Positions 45,440 to 59,216 are shown, counted from the first letter of the stretch. The stretch is 64,000 nucleotides of DNA from Diphasiastrum complanatum (GCA_029204225.1 CM055092.1:38821800-38885799); one strand, 5' to 3'. The notes: generated by a model from the letters alone, not told the origin. Numbers and translations: made by a program.

Positions 45440-48400
45440 TGTTAGGATCTAGTGCAATATGCAGCTCACATCACACAATCAGCATATGGTAAAAACAAAA
45501 GTTAATAGATTACAAAAAAAAACTGTACAGAGTATTCACAAACTGCAACGAAAAGGCAAGTGTCCTAAAATTGGCCTACCACCTGTCAAACTAAGGTCAG
45601 GCCCAATATGGCCAAATTCGATCGACAAACTTGGGACATGCCCCCAAGTATAGCAAGTATTGTAAATAACTCTGTACAGGCTAATTCTTCCTATGTGTGG
45701 CTACCCGGCTAATCCAAGTAGCCATCTAAGGGATTAGTGCCCGATCAATATATCCTAATGGATTATGTCCCAATCACATGAGCGACATGGCTCAAATTGA
45801 GGAAATCCCACTGCCACCATGAGACTTACATCCTCCATCTAGGTAGGCTGACATCCTATCAGAAACTTACAAGCACAGACCTGTAAAGCTGACATAAATG
45901 AGCAACTGAGACTCAACCTGAGGAAATCTTAGTGCCACCATAAGATTGCACCCTCACCAGATAGACAACTAGTAAACAATGACAAGTCAATGAGCATAAA
46001 ATGACTACTTTGTTCCTGACGTAGCAAGTTCACAACCACATACGACTCCAACTCAGATCTAGATTGCCGTGACAAGGCAACATGCAAGCCCACACACACT
46101 CATGAAAACCAACATGAATGATAAAGTGTCAAATACATGACCAAGGCCTGCCCATAAGTTGTATCTTGTCGTACCAACACCTGTGCCATCTGTAGATCCA
46201 CTGCTACATCACTGGTCACCAAATCAGGTCCTCAACCATGGCCTGCACCTGTACCAAGATGCTCTCACGTCCAAGCATATCCAACTGTCCAATATGTCCT
46301 GAAAGCTAATCCCCATCCATTCCCCATGCTCCAAGCACAAGAGTCTACCAAGGACTCAATGAATGGATGTATGCAATATTCACCATAGGCTATACCTAAG
46401 TAGCTCGCCCATCTCCCATAGATACTGATGTTGATTTGCCTTTCCTACATCCCATGTAGGCTCAACTTCCCATGCTTGACGTTGCCAACTCTGATTTGAC
46501 GAGTGTATAGGCCTCCCACCAAGGAGCCTATCTCACCAACACATCCATTATAGCATCCAAGCCAAAGCGAATGCAAACTAGATCCACTATCATGATGAAT
46601 AACTCACCCACGATCCATAGCATGTCAGGTAGGATAGCTCCAGAATCTTGTACCCTGTACCATCTGATCAACAAGTATCCATTAACCATTGATGGCTCTC
46701 CAAGAATCTGTCCACCTATAGTGCAACTAGACTCCAACTAGATCTAACCAAAAACTGCATCCTGCTTACCAAATAATGATGGATAAAGACAACATGTAAT
46801 GCCAACCTGGAGATTACTATGTATATAACCATGCAGCTGACCTGATCCCTCGCCAAAGTATCAGTTGTTACTCTCTGAGCAACCATCTCCATCCATGTCG
46901 GCTCATAACCATGGGCATGCTGGATCCACATGACCCCGTAATGCTCTCCATGCCCTCAGGGTATGTACCACCACAGGTACACTCCATGTCACCTAACTCC
47001 AAGTAGGCTTGATTCGTTGCTAGGTCACCACATGATGCACCAGCTGAAGATCATCATCCATACATTAAATGACATATCATACCTGAGCAACTGTAGCATC
47101 TCTCTGAGTGCCACCCCAATGGACTCGTCATACACATACTATGCTCACCTGATGTCTCTGATTCTGGTTACCATCCTGGTAGACAATCCAAACTCCAATG
47201 CATCACCTGCTCCACAAGGCTCCTAGCATCTGCTCGCTCTCCCTGGCTATGTGCCACCCGACACCATGCCAATGCAAGCATATCCCTGAGTCGCCGCACA
47301 CTGGATCCCGAGACTACTGTCTTCCTGATCGTACTTAGGTTTATGGTTTTGAGTGACTCCCTTTAGGCTTATCCCTGATCTCACAACCTGAGAATCTATA
47401 CCATAGAAAATCCAACAACTGTGCCAAGCCTAGGCTCCTGCAAATAAAGCCAAATGCATGAAAGCTTTAAGTAGCTTATCCACGCCCGTGATGGTAGATG
47501 CCTCCCCATCGATGCCAATGTCCAAAACTGGCCCCTTGCTGTAATGTCATCCTGTACTCCCAAATGAACACACCATGAAGTCCTCGCCATCAGTGTCCCA
47601 TGCAGTAGATTGCTAGCAGAACACTCACCATAGTGTTTGCCCTTCGATCACACTCCATGCGATCTCCATCAGCTCTCCAACCTAGAGCTGGCTCTCAAAG
47701 CTTCCCGCTTTGCCCATTTGCATTTGCAGCTTCCCGATTCTATCATGAATCCCACTTGAAAGTCTTGTCCATGCCAATGACTCAAGTCCAATATGAAATA
47801 GCTGCCCCCTGATGATCATTCCATGTCTTTTTTGCAGTGCTATCCCTACCAGGTATCCCAATGCCATCCCTGATCACAAAGATCTGAGCATCTACCCTGT
47901 AGTGCCCACATGTATTCCCCCAAGCTAGCTCCTAGCTGCTCCCGTGAATGGTTCCAAACCACTCCATGAGAATACATCGAGATGTGAATCCCAAAGCCAC
48001 CATCAAGTCCCTCACATGACTGTGCATGCCAATATCCCTCCAAGTGAATCTGTGAGATCTTCCATGGCCCAAACCAAATGATCTGCACCTTGCCATCACT
48101 GGAATCTGCATCTCTAATGCAATATTGATATGGAAAATTGACTTGACTTATCCAAACTGGCAATTGAAGTGTATCTCCGAGATGACAAACCTAATACACC
48201 ACTCCACAGCTACAATGACTTGATCAAAATTGATTTATTGACTACAAAACCGCAAAATCATCACACTCACCACTCGCCAAGAGCATCCAAAGTGTGATTA
48301 TCAACCCGTTCTTCATCCTCTGCATGTCTCACACATAGTTCGTCCAATGCCAGTCCGCTATCTTGCCCAATGGCTTCCAATTGGCACCACCTCGCACTTC

Positions 48401-49303
48401 CATCACCTATGACCGCCAGAATGTGTGTACCTCCATGCTAGCCCATATTTCCCTCCGAACGAGAAATTTTCAAGCTACAGATGCGTGTGTCAATGCAGCT
48501 ATCACATGACTCGACAATGCCACTGCCAATCATACCTGTGAGAGCGTTCCCCCAAAATGCCACTTGACGTTGGTTGGTTCAAACCCCAAGAGTTGAACCT
48601 GATCACAAGAATTTTTCACCTGTAACCAGCAGACCATGCCTACCTCTCACCTGTGATTGCTTGCCCGCTCAAAATTGTCACCAATGATGAGTAGTCACGC
48701 CGCCAAACTGCACTTCCGTTGCCAATACTAGCTTTCTCCACACAATTCCGCTACTATTCGCTCCCATACTGCATTTATCACTTTCAGACACACTATTACC
48801 CTATCAGGAGTAAGTAATAATGATTCAAAAGTGATAATGCCTCATTGTACCGCCCTAGCAGGTTTCACCAGCTAAAAATTGCCTCGAATTTGGCCCTATG
48901 GTACCCAGATAGCGAATGTAGCCCATCACTAGGTCACCTGCACTCCACTTGATAGAATGGTGACAAAAACACCCCAAAACATGTTTCTCCCAACTATGTG
49001 ACGTTGCTCTGTCCGCTGGCTCTGAGCAGCCAGTTTCAGGGGTCATTTTGGCCCAAGGATGGCCAAAAAAGGTGCCTTCTAGCCTAGGATAGCGCTCTCC
49101 AAAATGCCTTCCAAAAAATGAGCTGGTTCTTCATAATGAAGATTTTTAATAAAGTGAAGTCCATTCTGGACTTCGGGTCTCTTCATTGTATTTCACATTG
49201 AAAATTTTTAATGAAGAGAAGGGTGCTTTTGACCTTCAGGCCCCTTCATTTGCCATCTAACGGCCGATCTCTAATCGACTGTCCACACCTCATCCTGAAG
49301 GTA
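45440..49303 (+). repeat. Long unknown repeat A, copy 2 (complete)
   Basis: About 3.86 kb, from TGTTAGGATCTAG to the start of module B at TGTGGTTG. Close copies are 1-2916 and 59814-63146 (inverted). No coding frame is kept across copies, and no terminal direct repeats were found. Confidence 0.75.
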
Positions 49304-50004
49304 TGTGGTTGTAAAAGAAGATAAGATACTATGCTTCTCAAGTTAAGAAGAAAATAACATAAACTTGACAATCGAATTGACTATAGTGATAATCTTGTTT
49401 AATTCGATATTTGCTTTGATCTACTAGGACTAATTGACATTGTCCATTTTACTTTGCACAATGTTCACAATCAGTAGTCACAATATTCATGATCACTATT
49501 CACAACATTCACGATGAAAATCTTAAAATGTAAGTTTCTCAGTTTCTCAGAATCTCAGTTTTTCATAATCTCAATTTCTCAAAATCTCAGTTTCTCAATT
49601 TCTCAAAATCTTAGTTTTTCAAAATTTTAGTTTCTCAGAATCTCAGTTTCTCAAGATCTTAGTTTTTCAGTTTTTCAGTTTCTTAGAATCTCAGTTTTTC
49701 AGTTTCTCAATATTCTCAATTACAATGATTACAAATTATCATTAAAGTAATCTTCATGACGCATCTCTGAAAATTCATCATCCAATATGGAAGATATTTC
49801 TTGCAAAAAAAAACACAATTGCAAAATTATAATTAGATAGAGATCAGTTCTTATTGTTGAAAACTTATTGATGATTTATATTTGTCACAAAACTCAAAAT
49901 CAATTGCAAACTCAATAATCTCAATGTCATTTCTCAATAAAAATAAGCCATAACAAAAAGCATGACTTAGATCCTCTTTTCAAATCAAATAATACTCCAA
50001 CATC
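49304..50004 (+). repeat. Module B, left end, copy at 49.3 kb
   Basis: Starts TGTGGTTGTAAAAG. Minisatellite of TTTCTCAGAATCTCAG-like units at about 49520-49715, matching 3121-3330 with small length differences. Confidence 0.75.
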
Positions 50005-50182
50005 TCAGTCACCTATTTTGCGAGGATTGATTCTATGCTTATTTGGTTGAGGCTGAGCAGGGACACCCTTAGCATCTGAAGCTGCCTGTTTAGGCAAATT
50101 TGTTTGATGTCGCTTATCCTGTGTGTGGGCAGAATTTTTTCCTTCATTGTTGTGAAGAGTCAAGCACAACTTGCATTCATAA
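50005..50182 (-). pseudogene. SF3A2: Captured SF3A2 exon fragment, second copy
   Basis: Reads SYECKLCLTLHNNEGKNSAH, TQDKRHQTNLPKQAASDAKG, PAQPQPNKHRINPRK. The C2H2 zinc ligands are present, and NL (QTNL) here is closer to the normal SF3A2 sequence than the NF of copy 1. The same intron-like DNA and TGTAG acceptor stand upstream. It is a passenger fragment. Confidence 0.85.
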
Positions 50183-50195
50183 CTACACATTTACC

Positions 50196-50960
50196 AACCA
50201 GGCAAAAGCTCTATCTATCTTAATATGTGCATGCTCATGTGCACACACATGTAGCATAGCATTCACAAAAATGTCAATTCAGTGCCAGTTGTTTCATGAG
50301 TTGGCAGAAATCAGCGCTTCAAAGAAGTTGTACAACAATAAACCAATTAATATAGATATCATCAAATGAGTTTGTCAAAAGAATTAAAAATAGAAATAGG
50401 ATGTATCTTAATTAAGGTAGCATATGGATTTGTAGGCTGAGAAGAATTCAATGCTTTGAACTATTAAGAAAATGATAAAAAAAACGTCACATCAGAATAT
50501 AGTAGTCGTTTTTCTGATAATTGCATGGAGAAAGCAAGCCATTAACAAGATGCCTCTTGCGGGATCTCATGGTCACATATATCACTTCATTCATTTGCGC
50601 AATAAACAACATTAATACCACTTCACAATAAATACAATTTTTGTGTGACATTTATTGATCCTTGAAGCAATTGTTTCCTACCTCTACCTAAGCTCACAAT
50701 AGTAGTCGTTGTATCTTGGAGTCAGCATCCATGTGAGAAGCAAGTTGTACAGTTGCTTTGTATGAATGAAATTTTTGTTCCATTACGCAATCTGGGTTAT
50801 TATTGTCCATCTAGAAAAATCCACTAGAATTGACCTTAATGACAATGCAACTCCATGCAATAATTTTTTGAAATTTTACCGTATGGAGAGTTCTTGTGCG
50901 AATTATAAACCTTTCAACTACAAGCGGTAACTGATTTACAAATTTCTTGTTGTTGGTTGA
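50196..50960. other. Module B spacer, second copy
   Basis: Nearly identical to 3791-4564. No gene is recognised. Confidence 0.5.
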
Positions 50961-51201
50961 ATTTCTTACAAAAATCCAAGCGTAGAGGATATTCCCTATC
51001 TTGCATGCGATCTAGCTGAGAAAGAAGTAATGAGCAGATTCGCATCCAACATTACATGCAACAAACTGGATGATTCAAATATTGTCACGAAACACGAGTG
51101 GGGACTTGACTTGGAACTTGCAAATCCTCATGCTTTCTTTAACTTCTTCACTAGCTAGCCTTGTGTCTCAGAAGTTTATGTGTCACCTACTGCTGTAACA
51201 G
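50961..51201 (+). pseudogene. Unrecognised exon-like fragment, second copy
   Basis: Same as 4565-4806: NPSVEDIPYLACDLAEKEVM, KHEWGLDLELANPHAFF, one shared TAG (51156), then a CAG|GTTTG donor. The shared stop shows the fragment was already dead when the segment was duplicated. Confidence 0.45.
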
Positions 51202-51332
51202 GTTTGTTACTTTAGATATTGCACTGCCTCAACAAAGACATTGAATAATCTTTATCCAGTCTAATTTGTGAATGTAAGGGATATAAAGAATTTCAAAAAG
51301 CTACCAAAAATCTCATAAGGAAGAAGGGTAAC

Positions 51333-51725
51333 TCAAGTCTGCATAGTACCTAGGTTGTCAACCTTGAATCTAATAGCTGTCCATCCACCAACAGGGACTC
51401 CAATCCTATTTATTTCAAGAAGATCCACAAGATTGAATTTTTCTTCTTCTGATGCCTTGCAATTTCCAAAACCACCTCTAACTACAAAGAAATTGTATCC
51501 ATGCAAGTGAAAAAGATGATTCTCTGTGACAAGAATACTGATGTCTTGGAAAACAATTTGAACAATATTGCTAAAAGGAATGACCTTAGCTTTTGTACCC
51601 TCTACGAGCTGAAGATTTATAAGCGGATGGCTGGTAAAGTTGAATGTAAAAGGTGGCTTGCTCGGAAAGTCAATTGTGAATACTCCTAGAATTTTGAAAA
51701 AGTAAGCTTGCAGAAGAGCTATTGA
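51333..51725 (-). pseudogene. Captured laccase exon fragment, second copy
   Basis: Reads ALLQAYFFKILGVFTIDFPS, HLFHLHGYNFFVVRGGFGNC, KFNLVDLLEINRIGVPVGGW, TAIRFKVDNLG. It keeps the GFGNC residues, one of which is deleted in the copy at 4937. Together the copies mark the capture as older than the segmental duplication. Confidence 0.85.
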
Positions 51726-51729
51726 ATTT

Positions 51730-52002
51730 CCAAGGCCGAGGAGATTCCAAGCATTTATTGTGATGATCAAGCATCACAACAACTTGCAACCAATCCTATC
51801 TTCCATGCTCGAACTAAGCATATCGAGATTGCACAGCATATTGTAAGGGAGAAGGTGCAAGCTAAGGAGATCAAGCTTTTTCATGTATCATCATTCAAAT
51901 ATGTTGCTGATATTTTGATTGAACCATTGCCAAAGGACTCATTTATGAAGTTGAGATAAGCACTTCGTGTTGTAGATAGATTTTTCTAGATTTGCCAAGC
52001 TA
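51730..52002 (+). pseudogene. Copia RNase H fragment, second-segment copy
   Basis: Reads NPIFHARTKHIEIAQHIVRE, KVQAKEIKLFHVSSFKYVAD, ILIEPLPKDSFMKLR, then a TAA. It lacks the TGA of copy 1. It directly precedes GAGGAGGAA and the LTR. Confidence 0.85.
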
Positions 52003-52017
52003 GATTATGAGGAGGAA

Positions 52018-52776
52018 TGTCGAAATTGTCAAATTCTAGCTTTTGATCTATGATTATTTGTACATAACTTGATACCACACGTGTGGAGCCTGTTCCCACC
52101 TGTGGATGATAGTATTAAATGCATTTATTTTTAGTTAGATAGAAAAAGTTTTGACTAACACTAGTGAAATGCTAGTCAAGTAGGATTCTCATGATCAAGC
52201 ATTCTCATCTGAATAGTGACTGGTGCCCATGTGTGAGAGGTTGTTCCCACATGTGTACATATCTGGAAAATGTCAATAGCTTATCATGGGAGTTTATTTT
52301 GTAAGTTCCTAAAAGTTACAAAAATTACTTCAAATCAAGGAAAATCATGGTGAGGCAATGACATCAAGTTAGAAATCAAAGAGGTGAGTGCTTATCTAGT
52401 AGTGATTAGTGGATCTGAAGTGATGTGGCATTTCCCACAACATGTTGAATCAACATATCAAGTTGAATTGTACTTGATCTATATATAGATCATTATTGTG
52501 AATATTAAATTTGATAAGAGATCTTGATTTTGTGGGATATCCATGTTATTTTCACTATTTGTGTTGTGATCTTTTGCATTGAATGCTATCCATAGGTAAT
52601 TTACTTCACTCTATGTCCACTTTCTGTACAGTGATAGGCTTTGACATGTGTGAGGCTGCTCATCCATTACTTTGATCAATTTACATCACGATCTTACTAG
52701 TTAAGTGCATAAAATTGATCTAAATCAAGATCTAAACATTAGATTTGTGGATGATCAATCTAACTAGCATCCAACA
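52018..52776 (+). repeat. Copia LTR family 1, second-segment copy
   Basis: 759 bp with the same TGT...ACA ends as 5620-6378. The spacer that follows (52777-53842) holds no gene and repeats 6379-7444. Confidence 0.85.
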
Positions 52777-53840
52777 CCTCTTGTAAATCCATTGCACATC
52801 CATTCTTGGTCCTAAATTCAGAATTTTTCAACAACGCTCAAATGTGAGAGCACCATAGAATTGACATCTTCTTCTATAGATGCAATTTGTGCATATGGAA
52901 GAAAAATTGCATGTCATTTCAGACCTTGTTTTTTTATTTTTTTCAAAGAATTTTAGAATTCTCTACAGTCATAAAAGCCCTTGATTTCCATCTTTAACAA
53001 AATCTTACTAAACTATGTAAATTTGGATTGGGTGGATACAAATCACCAGTAACTATCCAAAGGTCAATATGTCATCTATTTTCTAACCTCCAAGAGTTTA
53101 TGTCATGTCTATACCCATGTAGCCATGGTTGTAAGATATTATAGATCTTAGTTTACATGCATATGATAGTTGGTTGCCATTATCATCAAGAATCAACACA
53201 AATCATATGGAAAATTATGAAGCAATCCAATGACTAGATGTTTATTTTATGAAAACTGAAGAGTGAAGTACACATGTTTGATGTTTGAAAAGTGAAATAG
53301 AAATGCTTAATGTTTGAAAAGTAAAATAACCATGTTTGGTGTTTTGGAAAAGTGAAGGTGAAATAGATGTGTTTGAAGCCTACAATTGAAGAAATTTAAT
53401 GATACCTTTAGGTTTATGTCATTCCTATAGTTCCATTTGAGTTAAAAGTCAACAAGGTACTCTTAGTTCTATTTTTGCCCTACAAAGTAATCATGTACTC
53501 CAATAGAAATGGAGCTACATTCAACTCTTAACTCTTGAGCACCCTATGTGGTAACCCAAGGTAAAGGTGTCACATAGGACTGATTAGCAAAAAAACTATT
53601 ATGATTAGCAAACTTGTTTAGGAAAGAAAAGGGCCCTCTCTGAATTCGAAAAGTGCCCTAACGTGACTAGTTAGACTCCTAGTTATGTTTTTTTGAGGCC
53701 CAAAATTAGGTCTTCTAGAACCTTCTATCTCAAGCCACTTGTCCTTTCATGATGAATTCTAGAAGTGGCTTACTCTCCAAGTTACTGAACAATTCTAGCT
53801 ATTCCCCTCTTTCTCACACTTATAATTGTGTGTGTGTGCG

Positions 53841-53842
<2 letters not shown>

Positions 53843-53895
<53 letters not shown>
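53843..53895. repeat. (GA)n microsatellite
   Basis: Homologue of 7445-7520, shorter here. Confidence 0.97.
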
Positions 53896-53898
<3 letters not shown>

Positions 53899-54017
53899 TA
53901 GTAGAAACCAACAGAGTCTGAAACTGTTATTGAGAATCTCAAATGAGTACAAATGATGCCCATTTATTCTTGGGGAGGCCCTTGTCTCATTCATCCTATT
54001 GGCTACTTGATAGTGGC

Positions 54018-54164
<147 letters not shown>

Positions 54165-54179
54165 TGAATTTTTAGTGGT

Positions 54180-54292
54180 GGGGAAGGCCCTGCTTGAGGG
54201 CCTTTATTGCTGGGAGGGCCCTTGCCCGAGGGCGGGAGCTCAAGGGCAGGCCCCGATCAGCAAGGAAGGCCCGAGGGCTTCGGGCCTTCCCC
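54180..54292. repeat. GC-rich foldback repeat, second copy
   Basis: Ends GGGGAAGGCCC and GGGCCTTCCCC, as at 7741-7853. Confidence 0.6.
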
Positions 54293-54450
54293 TATGTAAT
54301 GCGAAGGTTTTTTTTTTTTTTTTTTTTCGTTTTTTGGCCGTTCGATACGACCGTATGCGTGGACCAGTTTTTTTTTTTTCGCAAATTTTTTTACGTTTGT
54401 GGTGGAATGTGGATGTGGACAGCCAATGACAGGCTGCCACTGCACATGCA

Positions 54451-54540
54451 CATTCCACCGGAGAGAGGAGAGAGAACGTGCATTCCATCGGAGAGAGGAG
54501 GGAGAAAGTGGATTCCATTGGAGAGAGGAGAGAGTGACAG
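54451..54540. repeat. 30-bp minisatellite, three units
   Basis: Homologue of 8010-8129 with one unit fewer. Confidence 0.9.
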
Positions 54541-55586
54541 ATTCCTAGGATAGAGAAAATTGGATGGACATTATGCTGCTGGAGGTGGTTCCAAAATACA
54601 AAGGACACATGAGCACAAGGCATTACGGATTTACTAAAAACCCACAAACTTGGTTAAAAAATATCGTAATATGCGGTATAATTTTGTGTGGGTGCTGCGG
54701 AAGAACATTTGGAAGCATTGCTTTACAAAATTGTAAAATTTTGCAGTAGGCTAATGAGAATGTCATCGATTTCAGTGATTTGCAAGGCCAAAAATTTAAA
54801 TTAAGAAAAGAAATCTAAAAATAACTAATGTTCTTTTGCACAAGATGCAAAAGATGCAAAAAGAAAATTCTTCACATCCCACATTCCACAACCTTAGTCA
54901 ATCCTTCCACCTTAGTCAATTGGCCCGAAGGCGAGAAGGGGAGACTTTTGCACCTAATTGCCTGCCATTGGGGGCAAGGATGAGAAGAGGACTTGAAATT
55001 GTAAGCTAAGCTTGGTGGGTCCTCCCATGAAGCCCATTCTAATAAGAGTATGAAACATGTGTTGCACCTGCTCATGAAATCAAAGTTTGGACTCGTGGGT
55101 CACAATCACCTTTCCGGGCTTCTCACGATCCATCCCCTTCGCATTTGCTACAACCATTGCTACCACAGGCTTCTCCTCTTTCAGATGAGCCTGGAGGAAG
55201 AATTGTTCCGTGTGCAAAACAGCTGCTGCTGGAACAGATCAGGACAACGTGTGCTACGTGATCAGTGCTGCAGATTGAAGAAGTTAACTGGTGGAGGCGC
55301 GGCGGGGACAATTTTGGATGACCAGTAGTTCACAGGTCATGAAAGCTTCAAGATACACGTGAAAGTTACGAAAAGACTCACAATATACAAACCTGTTGTT
55401 GGGGACAACGGTTGGGTTTTTTTTGCCTCATGGGAACTTGGAATGGGTGATTGAGAATCAGAAGCCAATGGCAAGATTGGCCCATCAGCAGCAGATTTGG
55501 GTCGTGCGTGAACCGCGTGCAATTTGCCGTGTGTCAGGGGCATTAGGCTTGTAGAAGAGTGACCATAGGCACATATGGGCTTAGCT

Positions 55587-55595
55587 CTATAAAAG
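55587..55595 (+). promoter_or_regulatory. TATA box of MTPSL copy 3
   Basis: CTATAAAAG in the conserved block. The upstream sequence from 54871 is almost identical to 8623-9340 of copy 1. Confidence 0.65.
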
Positions 55596-56595
55596 ATGCT
55601 TGCAATAGACTACTCTTGTAAGACTATCAGCTGAAGTGTCTCAAGAGCCGGGAGAGGTGCAGAACGGCCTTTGCTCAGAGCACAGCACACTTCTCAATTA
55701 CATTTGTCATCGACCATCTTCTAAGTTGTCACCGCTTTGCGAATTTATTTTGCCTTTTTTAAATGCGAGCTACTTTTATTTGAGCCGTTTAGCTGCCGAC
55801 ACCTGAATAGTATTGAGAAGAATTCTGTGATAATAAGATATCTGGTGCCTTGAGATATTGACAACATTAGCTTGTTTGTGTCTCAACTTTCAAGTTTCAC
55901 TCTGTGGCGCAAACAGAGGTGCTGCTTCTCTCTCTCTGAGCTATTGCGAATACATTCAATTCTTCAGCTGGCATCAGAATATGATATATCTCTTAGAACA
56001 TCATCTTAGCTCTCTATGTTAGAAAGCATCAATAATATTCCTTAATCAGCGCTTTTAGGTACCGTGCTAATGAGATGAGACAAGTTATACAGCAACTCTA
56101 AGACGGGAAAGCCATCTAAACTTCGATGGCTGTCTTGAATTCCTTGATGATACGTATATGGTTTCGACAATAGCATAACATGTTATTTTCTCTCGTGCAG
56201 AAACTAGAATGAAGCTGCAGAAAAGCATTACTGAATCGATGGAACTGAAAGAAGATATAGCTTATTATATGGGCACAACAAGGTATAACGGATTTAAGTG
56301 AATTATCAGATACACGATTTCCAAATCGATGCTTGTATGAGTGTTAATGGTTGATAGCTCAAGTACATGGATTGGTTTGCTTGTTTGTAGCCTAGATTGA
56401 ACTGTAATATATTCAAAGCTTTGTAATCGCGGCGAATTTTGCAGACTTAGGGTATGTCACAGGCGGTGCTTGAAGCACCGAGTTATAAGCCTAGCCACGC
56501 TCACCACTTTGCGATTAGTACTGCTATCTATTCTTGCAGCCAATGTATCTTTGTCTATAAGAGCATAACATTAGAGCGTAGTCGCGCATGCTATC

Positions 56596-58208
56596 ATGCC
56601 CTATCAATATAATCTTTGGCATATGAATTCACTACAGGACAGTGCAGGACAAGATATAAGTGATGCTGGAATGACAATTATGAACTCCTTCACGATTCCA
56701 GAATTTATTCCACCCTACCCCGTGAGAGTCCACTCTATGGAGGCGGAATTTTTTGCAAAACAATTCGCGAATGGCTTCTCTATCATTCTGTGGACAAGGT
56801 CTTCGACCCTGACAAGTTTACAAAACTACTGCATAGTCCAGAATTTGCAGCTCGAATGTTTCCAGACACTTCAGCAGAGAGGTTGGAATTGTTCTCTAAG
56901 TTCTTGATAGTTACGTATGTGGTTGACGAGATAATGGACGACACTGAACTTGATAGACCTTGGGAGACGACCGTTTCTCTTGCACTGGAAATTCACAAAG
57001 TGATAACATCAACTTTTCCTGAAATTCAATCAGTAACGGAGATTTTAGATACTTTTTCAACTGATTGGCGTGAAACTATTGAAATCTCTTCCCTGACGAG
57101 CCATACAACGTCAAAGATAGCCATCCTAATCCCTGCGAAAGTAAGCCCAACGACTTGTTTTCTATCTAGTGTTCTTTAGGAGAATTTCCGAGAAGATGCA
57201 CATGTAAGCAGGCACATATATCTGCCATCCTTGGTTGCGTTAAGTTGACTGATCGTGTTGATTTTTCTGATTCTGACAGTTGACGCTGGGAAACTATCCC
57301 CAATAGGCTCCTGTTTTCGTGACTTTTGGGGTGCAGCCGTAGCATCGATGCACCGCGAGTCTTGCCTTCGACTAGCCCGGTTCTATCAAAAGTTCCTGAT
57401 AGCCAGTCTCATTCAGATCCAAAACAGAGAAATGAATATGTCCTGATTCGGAGAGACGCTGGAGCAAGCGCATGCTGTCTGGTACGTAAGCCATTGCTGA
57501 CTATTCATTGGATTTTAAGTATATGTTTCATGAATTTACGCAAGATACTCAGTAGTAACCATGGGATTCTATAATCCCAGGATCGGTGCTGTCAGCCTAT
57601 TTCCTAAAATTGTCAAACTTCTCAATCAAACAGTATCTTCTAGGTTCTGAGGAGGCTATTTCTTAGCTTGATGTGTTGTCTTATCTATCATGATTAACCT
57701 TAATGCTGGGCTTCAGATATTCGTAGACTTTATGGATGGCGTACTTATACCGGAAGAAATCTTCAGCAGTCCTCAAATGCAAACAATGGTGAATATATTC
57801 CGTGACATACTATCATGGCACAACGATCTTTGGTCTTTCAAAAAGGTAAAGCTTAAAAAATAATCATCACGCTTGATTCCTGCACCCACTGATTGACAAT
57901 TACTCGGTGTTGAAATTTGAATGAGCTGCCATGTGCGTATGCAGGAATGCGTGGTCAAAGGAGATGTTCACAACCTTGTGTTTTTGCTCAGCCATTATCT
58001 TCCGTTTTCATACCAAAGAGCTGCGCAGGTTGTAACCGAAATGTTGCGTGCTCAATGCAGCGAGTTGGAGGCTGTGGCAGAGGAGCTGCTCAAGGCGACG
58101 ACTGCAGTGGAGGAACATCGACATACAGTTTGTAGATACATCGAAGCGAGCAGGCGCTGCATTGGAGCAACTCATGCATGGCACAACAGGAGTCTGCTCT
58201 TCAAGTGA
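56596..58208 (+). pseudogene. Microbial-type terpene synthase-like gene, copy 3 (frameshifts)
   Basis: Exons by comparison: 56596-57140, 57280-57481, 57717-57845 and 57945-58208. It shares with copy 2 the +2 frameshift in exon 1 (about 56747-56755). Exon 1 also has a 1-nt loss (ATTGAAATC against ATTGAAAATC in copies 1 and 2). Exon 2 lacks 22 nt after AACAGAGAAA and then hits a TGA. The Asp-rich DEIMDDTE, the exon 2 Tyr, all splice sites and NDLWSFKKE are present. The Asn before the GVLIP segment is changed (DFMDGV against DFNDCV or DFNDGV). It cannot encode a full enzyme as read. Confidence 0.85.
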
Positions 58209-58600
58209 ACATCAATTTCAGCATCATAATAAAAATAAGTATGATTTACGATCCAGACTAAGGTCACTGGACAACTAATTGTTAGTTGCTATATTTCACT
58301 CATCCAAGTAACAATGTTACAGTAGAGCATTGTTTAGTAGATATTGGTATTGCAGCTTCATATAATGTGCTCGTGTACTTTACATGTACGCAACAAGGTG
58401 ATATGTATCACAGAGGGAGACCCTGCATTGCAAGATTGCAAGGAGTATCTATTATTTAGGAAGAAATTTTGAAATGAAAAGGTAAAATTGATGAGCAAAT
58501 AAAAGAAACAACAATGTGGTTTTATATCACAAAGGCCTTGCCATGTGATAATAATATAAATCCTAAAATTTTATGATTTGGGTAAGGCATTTTAGATATT

Positions 58601-59216
58601 CACTACAAGAATTGCTGTGATTTCCGACGGGATTTCTGAAATGAAATCGCGTTTTAATTTTATTTTGAATCGACGCGGGCGTCGAAAAATGCGTCGCTAT
58701 AAGGTCGTTGGAATCCGTCGCATTTAAAATCCGTCGGAATCCGACACCAAGCCCAAAACCGGCAACCGGCCAGTAAAAACGAATCAGAGAACATGCCATG
58801 TGGACGTCGGTTTCCGACATCCACATGGCAGAAAAAAAAAAACGAAAAAAAAAAAGAACCTCCCTTTTTTTTTTTTTTTTGCTGCCACGTGGATGTCGGA
58901 TTCCGACGTCCATGGATCCGACGTCCACGTGGTCGGGCTGTCGGAATCCGACGTCCACGTGGGATAAAAACTTGAAAAAAAAAATATCTTTTTTTGTCCC
59001 CCTGCCACATGGATGTCGGAATCCGATTCCGACGCCCCCGTGGCCCGCGGGCCATCGGAATCCGACGTCCACGTGGCAAAAAGAAAATCATGGCAAAAAC
59101 CAAACATACTCCAATCGACAAGAATTCGAAGTGTATACGAAGAATAAATGATTATGAAAAATGACATAGATGAAGCGAACTGAAAATAGATAAAGCCATA
59201 CCTATTTCTGAGTGCA
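58601..59216 (+). mobile_element. CACTA (En/Spm) transposon terminus with subterminal repeats
   Basis: CACTACAAGAATTGCTGTG is a classic CACTA terminal inverted repeat, followed by TTTCCGACGGG. It cuts into the MTPSL copy 3 flank after GATATT, so ATT is the likely 3-bp target duplication. About 58620-59085 is packed with direct and inverted TCCGACGTCCACGTGG-like motifs, typical subterminal sites. No transposase is seen in the window, and the other end must lie past 64000. Confidence 0.85.

Noticed and set aside
58563-59167. Long frames of Arg/Gly/Pro repeats on both strands
   Set aside because: They are the CACTA subterminal repeats and A/T homopolymers in translation.
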